64,000 nucleotides of DNA from Corallococcus interemptor (lineage in GTDB: Bacteria > Myxococcota > Myxococcia > Myxococcales > Myxococcaceae), in the NCBI RefSeq assembly GCF_003668875.1, contig NZ_RAWM01000019.1, positions 1 to 64,000 on the forward strand. Reading direction: 5' to 3'. Made by a program: the position numbers and the translations under genes. This document shows positions 9,345 through 16,283 of the stretch, piece by piece. How positions within the stretch are numbered: position 1 is the first letter of the stretch; every line of letters begins with the position of its first letter. The notes below the pieces were generated by a model. The model was not told the origin of the DNA, did no database searches, and was given only the letters and a program-made list of their open reading frames with translations.

Positions 9345-10864
9345 CGCCTCCTCCCAGAGATGAAGTTCATCGGAATGTCGTACTCCTTCAGATACCCCGC
9401 GACGAGCTTCAAGATCTCGTTTCGGGTCAGTCTCCGGCCGGCTTCAACCTCCGCAGCGTCTAGAACCTTCATGATCATCCGGTTCCATTCACCGGGCCAC
9501 GTGCGTCCCAGCTTCCAGTTCCCCCCACCGTGAATCGCCTCATGGTGGGCCTGCTCCAACCGGACGCAGAACTGGTCGATGTCCATGTCGCCCTTGAAGC
9601 CGCGTTGCTCGAACCACTCGCGATGCTCTTGCGGCAGCACGTGGTGCTTCGGTCCGTCCGACATGCCCGCCCCCGCTCTGCCGGTTTCGTGCATGGCGCG
9701 CACCTCGGGGCTGTCCCCCAGCGCTTCGCGCACCCCCTTGGGCAGGTCCCGATGCGCCTGGGCCATCATGACCTGCCCACCTTGAATCAGGACGGCCGCG
9801 CTGACGGCGGGAACGGAGATGACGCCCGCCTGCACGAGCCTCCGCATCATCTCCACCCACTCGGCTGAGACGACCATCCGCGAGCCCACCACGACTCCGC
9901 CCGAACTCATCGCGAGCCCCACGCCAAGCGCCGCGGGGGGCACGCGTGGCAGGGACAGCTTCAGGGTGGAAATCATCGTGACCATCTCCACCGCCTGCAT
10001 CGCGGCGATGATCTGCCCGCCAAGCTTCATGGTCGCGCGGGTCTCCCGCTGGAGCGTGTCGAACTCACGCGTCAGCTTTCCCATCAGCTCGGGCATCGCG
10101 GTCGTCGCCGCCTCCACCCGTTCGCGGTTCAGCGAGGCGAGGTCCGTGAGCGTGGGCTCCATCAGCCCCTGAATGCGATGCAGGTCCGTGAAGAGCTTCT
10201 CGGCGCTGCACATGGTGCAGTTGCGGAGGACAGCGTCCCCGAGGTGCAGGATGTCCACCCAGGTGGCCAGGAGGAGGGTCCCGAACTGAGCCGCCTGGAG
10301 CTTCGGCCCCGTCATGCGCAGCAGGCCCAGCTCCATGTCCGCGTCGCCAACTTGCGAGGCTGCCTTTGTCACCGCGGTGGCGCTCCCCAGCGCGCCATGG
10401 AGCCACGTCACCTGCTTGGAGCCCTGGTCGAGGTAGCGCGTGAACACGCCGGTGAGGCTCCAACCCCAGAGGTCTGGAGGACGGGCCGCCAGCCTGGTGA
10501 ACGCGGCTTCGACGCGGCGCAGGGACCCCTTCACCTCATCCGTGGCGTCGAGGACTGCCTGTCGCGTCAGTGCAGCGCTCCGGGCCCCACCCCCGACAGC
10601 ACCCTCCCTACCGCCGCTTCCCACTGCTGTTGCGTCGTCACGTGGCTGGCGGCGCAGGAGCCGCTGCTCAGGCCCGGAGACGCTGAGCGGGCGGGAGGTC
10701 CTGCTGCGCGGGGGCTCATCGCCTGGCGCCTCCATCCACGCGGAGGAGGACGCTTCTCGCGGGGTGTAGCTCAAGCTGTGGCCATCCCCAGGCGCCTGCG
10801 GCACGGAGGCGCATCCCGTGATCAGCAGCACCATGGCCAGCAAGACGGTGTCAGCGCGCATCAT
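9341..10864 (-). CDS. DUF2380/TIGR02269-type lipoprotein, candidate SitA-like polymorphic toxin
   Basis: A 507-residue lipoprotein: MMRADTVLLAMVLLITGCAS has an n-region, a hydrophobic core and an ITGC lipobox. The middle (about 100-380) is helical and Ala-rich. The C-terminal ~100 residues begin with GPKHHVLPQEHREWFEQRG and continue with AHHEAIHGGGNWKLG and EWNRMI, a His-rich nuclease-like module of the myxobacterial paralogous lipoprotein family (DUF2380). In Myxococcus, SitA lipoproteins with such exchangeable C-termini are delivered to siblings by TraA-dependent outer-membrane exchange and neutralised by SitI. The start codons at 10864 and 10861 are both possible, with AAGGGTGG just upstream. 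The toxin assignment rests on family and gene order; activity is not shown. Confidence 0.68.
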   Translation of the reverse strand: MMRADTVLLAMVLLITGCASVPQAPGDGHSLSYTPREASSSAWMEAPGDEPPRSRTSRPLSVSGPEQRLLRRQPRDDATAVGSGGREGAVGGGARSAALTRQAVLDATDEVKGSLRRVEAAFTRLAARPPDLWGWSLTGVFTRYLDQGSKQVTWLHGALGSATAVTKAASQVGDADMELGLLRMTGPKLQAAQFGTLLLATWVDILHLGDAVLRNCTMCSAEKLFTDLHRIQGLMEPTLTDLASLNRERVEAATTAMPELMGKLTREFDTLQRETRATMKLGGQIIAAMQAVEMVTMISTLKLSLPRVPPAALGVGLAMSSGGVVVGSRMVVSAEWVEMMRRLVQAGVISVPAVSAAVLIQGGQVMMAQAHRDLPKGVREALGDSPEVRAMHETGRAGAGMSDGPKHHVLPQEHREWFEQRGFKGDMDIDQFCVRLEQAHHEAIHGGGNWKLGRTWPGEWNRMIMKVLDAAEVEAGRRLTRNEILKLVAGYLKEYDIPMNFISGRRR

Positions 10865-10924
10865 CCACCCTTGGCTGCAATCCGGTGCGGCGTTCAGAAA
10901 ACCAGTCATCAGCGTGAAGTAAAG

Positions 10925-10950
10925 CAAGGCCGTATAGCAGGCAGGCCTTG
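10925..10950. promoter_or_regulatory. Inverted repeat in the divergent toxin / AAA+ intergenic region
   Basis: CAAGGCC (10925-10931) is repeated in inverted form as GGCCTTG (10944-10950) with a 12-base spacer containing GTATAG, which could be a -10-like element. It lies in the only sizeable gap (10865-11083) between the minus-strand toxin gene and the plus-strand AAA+/RADAR-like operon. It may be an operator or chance; nothing else identifies a binding factor. Confidence 0.3.
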
Positions 10951-11083
10951 GTTCGACGATGACGTGACCGAGAGCATCCCTCTTCTGGGGGATGGCCTGG
11001 CTCCCGCCTCGCGGGATGTGATGCTCTTCCTGGAAGGCATGCCCGCCGCGCATGCCCATCTCTCGACCCGAGGGGGGAGCGTC

Positions 11084-13579
11084 ATGAAGGTCCTGATTGG
11101 AGACACCGTCGTCCTCAAGCAGCAGGCGGGCAATCCCATTGGCATTGTGACCCGGCGCAATGGCAACACGCTCACGGTCCGGTTGCCCTGGCAGGACAAC
11201 GCGCTGGAACGCGTGTCCCGGTCCGACGTGGAGCCGCTGGCCGTGGGGATGGCGGATGCGCGCATGCGGCAGGCGAAGTTCAGCAACTCGCTGAGTCTGG
11301 CGGGCCAGTCGTCGCTCGCGGAGCTGGTCAAGGCGTTTGGCTATGCCTCGGATGTCAAGATGCAGCGCTCGTCGCTGGGCAATGTCGTGCGTCAGCTCGA
11401 GCGGGCGGGCCTGGAGGTCAAACCGACGACCGGCAGCTGGGATCGCTACGCGCCGTTCGTCCTGGGGCTGAAGAACGCCCTGCTGGAGCCTCCCGAGCCC
11501 GACGACGACGAGGCGGATGAGGAGGCGCCGGGCCTGCCCTTCTCCTTCGCGCTGCCCCAGCCCTTCTGGCCCAGCGCCCTGGGCCTGTCCCAGGAACGGG
11601 AGGTCGCCTTCCTGCGGGCACTGACCGCTCCGGAGCCCATCCTCGCGCTCCTCTACCTGCCTGACAGCCGCGGCGCCGCGGACTGGCTGCAGGCCACGTG
11701 GGAAGGCGTGATGGGGTGGGCGTATCGCTCGGCCCAGCGCTTCATCCGCTCACCGGGCGGCGGCGAGCCTCCCGCACCGGAGGTCGTCCGCGGGCCGCCC
11801 ACGCTGCTGCACGGCTATCTCCGGCCGTCCGTCCTGGCCTCGGAGGGGCCCCGGCTGCAGGACGGTCCGCGCACGCTCAACCTCGTCGCGCTCCGCCGTG
11901 ACGCGGACGCCCCCGTGGATCATCAGCGGCTGCTCTCCACCTGGCCGGGCCCCGTCTTCGAGTTCGATGCCACGGCGATCTCCAGCGAGGGCACGCCCGT
12001 GTCGCGGCTCCTGCTGATGGTCGGTGGCAAGCACGAGAAGGCCACGGATGACTTCGTGGCGGACCTGTCGCCGTTGAAGCTGGTGCTGTGGAGCCGCGAG
12101 GCCTGTGCTCACGGCGCCGCGCAGGCGATGAACTCCTGGGGAGAGACGCTGAAGCGCGCTCCCTTCTCCCGGTTCAAGGGCAGCAATGAAAGCGCCACGG
12201 CGCTGTCGCTGAAGGCTCGCCTGGCGCAGTGGGTAGGCTTGCGCCATCCCAACTTGGAGCTTGAGTTCGAACACCGCCGCGAGGAGGTCCCGGACGAGGA
12301 TGGCTCCACGCAGGAGGTGACCCGGACCGACCTTCATGTGGAGGCGCTGGGGAGCTTCGAGGTCGAGACCCTGGTGGGGAGCGGGCCGATGGAGACCTTC
12401 TATCACCGGAAGATCTTCTCGCGGCGCAAGGCGGGAGAGTCCTTCTCGCTCGTCGTGCCTGGCGAGGCCCTGCTCTGGGCGGGCCCCTTCCTGGCGGACA
12501 TCGCCCATCACCTGGGGGATGAAGGCGCGGTGCTGATCCCCGCGGCGGGGACGGCCTTCGCGCGGCTCGAACCGCGGCCGCTGACGGAGAACGCCTCGGA
12601 GGTGAAGGACCCTCAAGAGGCCCGGCGTGAGTCCACCATCGAGCTGGTGGAGCGTGACGTGGACCGGCTGCCGAAGCTCGAGGACGTCGCGGGCTACACC
12701 GCCGTCAAGCAGCGCATCCAGCGCGACATCATCTGGCCGGAGCGCAGGAGCGCGCTGCTGCGCAATGTCTCGCGGGCCTCGGGCATCCTCTTCTTCGGGC
12801 CTCCGGGATGCGGCAAGTCACTGCTGGCCCGGGCCATCGCGGGCGAGCTCGAACAGGAGGTGCGCCTGCTCTCTCCGTCGGACCTGCGGGGGCCGTACCT
12901 TGGCTGGGGCTCCCTGATGATCCGCGAACAGTTCGACTGGGTCGTGGAGCAGGAGAAGCGGATGCTCGTGCTGGACGAACTGGACGCGGTGGCGCGTTCG
13001 CGGCGCAACGGCCAGATGCACAGCGACGAGAAGGCGGATGTAAACGAGCTCCTCGTCCAGCTGGATCGCGCGGGCCGGCTGCGCAGGATCATCGTGGGCA
13101 CGACGAACTTCCTGGGCGCGCTGGATGAAGCGGTCATTCGCAGTGGCCGGTTCGGGCGCTACGTCCCCGTGCCGCCTCCGGACCTGAAGGAGGCGGTCGA
13201 GATCGTCTCCTACTACCTGAAGCGGCTGAAGCGCGGCGGGCCGCGGGTCTTCGTTCCCAGCGATGCCGAGCTGAACGACGTCCTGGCTCCGCTGTTCCTG
13301 GAGAAACGGAAGGGCCAGCGCTTCTTCTCGGGCTCGGACCTGGAGGTCGCGGTCACGGAGGCCTACTGGCGGTGCGCGCAACGCGACACCCCGGTGGACA
13401 CCCTGGATGCGGGTGAGGCCCCCGTGCACCTGACCCGGGACGAGCTGGCCGCCGCGCTGAAGGGCGGTCCCCGGTCCGTTTCGGAACACTCCATCCGCCG
13501 CTTCCTCCGGGAGGCCCAGCGTCATTGCGACGCCGAGCTCGCGGAGGCCCTCGCGCAGCGCTTCGAGGCGACGGAGTAG
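11084..13579 (+). CDS. Classical AAA+ ATPase with KOW/SH3-like N-terminus, upstream of RADAR-like genes
   Basis: An 831-residue protein. The first ~50 residues (MKVLIGDTVVLKQQAGNPIG...NTLTVRLPW) look like a small KOW/SH3-type barrel. Residues ~60-530 match nothing I know, with an acidic DDDEADEE patch near 145. The C-terminal third is a classical (FtsH/Vps4/Cdc48-like) AAA+ module: LEDVAGY near 535, Walker A GPPGCGKS (572-579), Walker B LDELD (630-634), GTTN sensor 1, and RSGRFGR arginine-finger segment. The ATG at 11084 is preferred because AGGGGGGAGC stands upstream; the frame is open further 5' but lacks a site. It precedes the RdrA-like gene by 43 bp on the same strand, so it is probably co-transcribed and may be an additional component of that defence module. 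Confidence 0.8.
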   Translation: MKVLIGDTVVLKQQAGNPIGIVTRRNGNTLTVRLPWQDNALERVSRSDVEPLAVGMADARMRQAKFSNSLSLAGQSSLAELVKAFGYASDVKMQRSSLGNVVRQLERAGLEVKPTTGSWDRYAPFVLGLKNALLEPPEPDDDEADEEAPGLPFSFALPQPFWPSALGLSQEREVAFLRALTAPEPILALLYLPDSRGAADWLQATWEGVMGWAYRSAQRFIRSPGGGEPPAPEVVRGPPTLLHGYLRPSVLASEGPRLQDGPRTLNLVALRRDADAPVDHQRLLSTWPGPVFEFDATAISSEGTPVSRLLLMVGGKHEKATDDFVADLSPLKLVLWSREACAHGAAQAMNSWGETLKRAPFSRFKGSNESATALSLKARLAQWVGLRHPNLELEFEHRREEVPDEDGSTQEVTRTDLHVEALGSFEVETLVGSGPMETFYHRKIFSRRKAGESFSLVVPGEALLWAGPFLADIAHHLGDEGAVLIPAAGTAFARLEPRPLTENASEVKDPQEARRESTIELVERDVDRLPKLEDVAGYTAVKQRIQRDIIWPERRSALLRNVSRASGILFFGPPGCGKSLLARAIAGELEQEVRLLSPSDLRGPYLGWGSLMIREQFDWVVEQEKRMLVLDELDAVARSRRNGQMHSDEKADVNELLVQLDRAGRLRRIIVGTTNFLGALDEAVIRSGRFGRYVPVPPPDLKEAVEIVSYYLKRLKRGGPRVFVPSDAELNDVLAPLFLEKRKGQRFFSGSDLEVAVTEAYWRCAQRDTPVDTLDAGEAPVHLTRDELAAALKGGPRSVSEHSIRRFLREAQRHCDAELAEALAQRFEATE

Positions 13580-13622
13580 GGCGCTCGACATCCCCCCTGA
13601 CTCCAGGGCGATTCGCACGGCG

Positions 13623-16283
13623 GTGGCGTCCGCCCCACCTTCCGGGGCCATGGCCACGACACCGCATGAGGCCCCGGAGGCGGGCCCGCAGTACCTGCCC
13701 ACCCCGCTCGCGGAGGCCCGGGCCTTTGCCTGGGCCGACCTGCTGACTCCCACCCGCCGGGGCCTCCAGGAGCTCTTCTCCTGGCTGGAGGCCGCCTGCG
13801 AGGACAACGCGAGTGGGGCGGGCATCAGCTCCGAACACCTGTCCACCAGCCTCCTCGTCTCCGGGGCCCGGGGCTCCGGCAAGACGACGCTCCTGCTCAG
13901 CGCCGTGCAGGCACTGCGGGACTGGAAGTCCTTCGTGCGCGGGCCTCCCAGCCCCGAGGTGGCCTCGCTGTCCCGGACGCTCGAACGGCTGGAGCGGCGG
14001 GTCCTCTGGCTGGAACCGCTCGACCTGGAGCCCGTTCCCTCCCAGGCCAACCTGCTGGCCACGCTGCTGGTCCGCGTGCGGGCCGCGCTGGACCATTCCC
14101 GGCATGCGAAGGGGGCTCGCGGTGAATCCGCCCGGTGGGCCTCATCCATCCTGGAGGAGGGCGCGGAGGAGACGTGGGGGAAGCTGGATCACCTCATCCG
14201 CGACGCGTCGTTCATGTGGGAGGACATCCCGTCCACCACCGATGCCCGCGTGCGCGCGGAGCAGCAGATCCGCGCGTCGGAGATCTACGCCAACTTCCAG
14301 CCTCGCTTCGCCGACGCCATGGAGGACGTCGCCCGCACCCTGTCCATGCCTCGCTTCGGCGCGTCCGGCGGTGAGCAGGTGCTGCTCGTGCTGCCCATCG
14401 ACAACGTGGACCGCAGCATCGAGCACCTCTACAACATCGTGAAGCTCACGCGCATGGTGGCCAGCCGTCACCTCTGGTTCGTGCTCGCCGCGGGTCACCA
14501 GGAGTTCCAGCGCTTCATGGAGCGCTCCTTCCAGCGGGAGCTCATCGTCTCGGGCCAGGCCGGCATCGGTTCGCGAGGCCAGGAGGAGACGCTGGCCATC
14601 GCCCGGCGCCAGGCGGCCACCACGCTGCGCCGCGCGCTGCCTCCCAGCTACCGCATCGCGCTGGCTCCGGTGGAGCCCCACGAGGCCTGGCGCTTCCCCG
14701 TGGACGGGAAGGAGGAATCGCTGGGCTCGCTCCTGCGGCGCCTGCGCCTGCCGACCGGCAAGCGGACCGAGTCGCGCGTCCTGGACACCTTCGCCGACCT
14801 GCTCGACCTGAACGGCCGGCTCATGCCCGACGTGGCGCGCTGCTACCGCGAAGCCCTGCGCACCGATGGCGCGGAGTCACGCGACACCGACGCGCGCCCG
14901 GATGAGCCGCTGCTCCAGCACGTGGGAAGGCTCGCGCTCAAGTTGCCCGCGCGGACCCTGCAGGACCTCTGGCTCGCCGTCCGCCGCGAGGTCCTGTCGG
15001 GCCTGCACTCCGAGGAGGAGCAGGGCGAGGCCGCCGTCCGGGTGGCCGCGGAGATGCTTCGCAACGCCATCGACGAGAGCGACCTGCCTGCCTGGGCCAG
15101 CGAGCAACTGCACCACCGCATCGTCCGGCCGGACGACCAGGGCCGCATCTGCCTGGACCTGACGGGCAGGCCCATCCGCCGCTCCAAGCGCACCAGCCTC
15201 CACGGCGTGCTCCAGGGGCCGCCGAGCGACCCCGGCGGAAACGGGACGGGCGCCCACGCCCGGGTCCTGGGCACGGAGGTGCACCTGCGCCGCTTCCACG
15301 AAGTGGTGCTGGTGCTGGAGGACCTGGAGGAGCGCGGCCGCGAAGCACCGCTGCCCTCGAACGTCAGCGGCTGGTTCATGCTCCTGCATGACGTGCTGAT
15401 GCTCTTCGAGCAGCCCCGCGTGCTCAGCGCGGACGTGACGGCCCTGGAGATGAGCCCGGAGATGCTCGTCACCGTGCATGAGCTCTGGGCGGGCCGCGCG
15501 CGCGGAGAGCCGTTCGTCCAGGCCGCGTTCTGGTGGCCACCTCCGTCGTGGAACACCTTCATCGAGTTCGCCGTCCTCACCGCGCAGTGGCGCGCGTTCC
15601 TCGTGCGGCTCTCCAAGGGGTTCCTCTCCGCCAGTGGCGGGCAGGACGTCTCCCTGCGCGCGCGCTTCATCCAGGCCGCGTGGGTGGAGAACGTCTGCTC
15701 CGTGGCCGGGCTGACGCTGGGCCGGTGGGACTGGGGCGATGAGCGCCAGGGCGTCGTGTCCGTGCTGCGCGCCTCCCAACTGGACGCCGCGCTGGAGCGC
15801 TATGAACAACAGGTGCGCGACACGGTGGCGCACCTCGTGACCCGGATCCAGGAGCGCAGCGCCGGGTATGACCGGCTCTGGACGGCGTGGACCTGGCTTC
15901 GCAACGAGCTGCCGCTCCAGGTGCTGCCGGAGTTCGCGCTCGCGTCCGATGCGCGCAGCCTGCTGCGCCAGCCGCCTGGCGCCGCCAGCGAGGACGGAGG
16001 CTGGGAGGCCCTGGTGAAGGACTGGCGCGCGCAGGCGCCCCGGCTGGTGGCCTTCCGGCAGCAGCGGGTGCGCGACGTGATGAACCTCTCCAGCGCGGCC
16101 GGGTCGCTCCGCCAGGCGCTCGGCGCGGGGGGAGGGCGCGCGTCGGCGGCGTATTACGGCTGGCTCGACACCGTGGTGGAGGCCTGGTTCGCGGTGGTGG
16201 ATCACGACGGGGATCCGCTGGCGGGCGTGGTGCTGGGCTTGACGCCCCGCCTGGGGCCCGCATCCACGGATGAGCACCCGTGA
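13623..16283 (+). CDS. RdrA-like P-loop ATPase of a RADAR-type defence system
   Basis: An 886-residue protein with Walker A GARGSGKT (residues 81-88) and a Walker B-like stretch VLLVLPIDNVDRS (Asp260/Asp263), resembling KAP/STAND-type P-loop ATPases in which an acidic pair ends the strand. The remainder is a long helical and beta region without a named domain. In RADAR (phage restriction by an adenosine deaminase), RdrA is a P-loop ATPase of about this size encoded directly before RdrB. Here the stop overlaps the GTG of the deaminase gene by 4 bp, giving the same pairing. The start is uncertain between GTG 13623 and ATG 13650; neither has a good ribosome binding site. Composition matches the host, so transfer, if any, was not recent. 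Confidence 0.72.
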   Translation: MASAPPSGAMATTPHEAPEAGPQYLPTPLAEARAFAWADLLTPTRRGLQELFSWLEAACEDNASGAGISSEHLSTSLLVSGARGSGKTTLLLSAVQALRDWKSFVRGPPSPEVASLSRTLERLERRVLWLEPLDLEPVPSQANLLATLLVRVRAALDHSRHAKGARGESARWASSILEEGAEETWGKLDHLIRDASFMWEDIPSTTDARVRAEQQIRASEIYANFQPRFADAMEDVARTLSMPRFGASGGEQVLLVLPIDNVDRSIEHLYNIVKLTRMVASRHLWFVLAAGHQEFQRFMERSFQRELIVSGQAGIGSRGQEETLAIARRQAATTLRRALPPSYRIALAPVEPHEAWRFPVDGKEESLGSLLRRLRLPTGKRTESRVLDTFADLLDLNGRLMPDVARCYREALRTDGAESRDTDARPDEPLLQHVGRLALKLPARTLQDLWLAVRREVLSGLHSEEEQGEAAVRVAAEMLRNAIDESDLPAWASEQLHHRIVRPDDQGRICLDLTGRPIRRSKRTSLHGVLQGPPSDPGGNGTGAHARVLGTEVHLRRFHEVVLVLEDLEERGREAPLPSNVSGWFMLLHDVLMLFEQPRVLSADVTALEMSPEMLVTVHELWAGRARGEPFVQAAFWWPPPSWNTFIEFAVLTAQWRAFLVRLSKGFLSASGGQDVSLRARFIQAAWVENVCSVAGLTLGRWDWGDERQGVVSVLRASQLDAALERYEQQVRDTVAHLVTRIQERSAGYDRLWTAWTWLRNELPLQVLPEFALASDARSLLRQPPGAASEDGGWEALVKDWRAQAPRLVAFRQQRVRDVMNLSSAAGSLRQALGAGGGRASAAYYGWLDTVVEAWFAVVDHDGDPLAGVVLGLTPRLGPASTDEHP

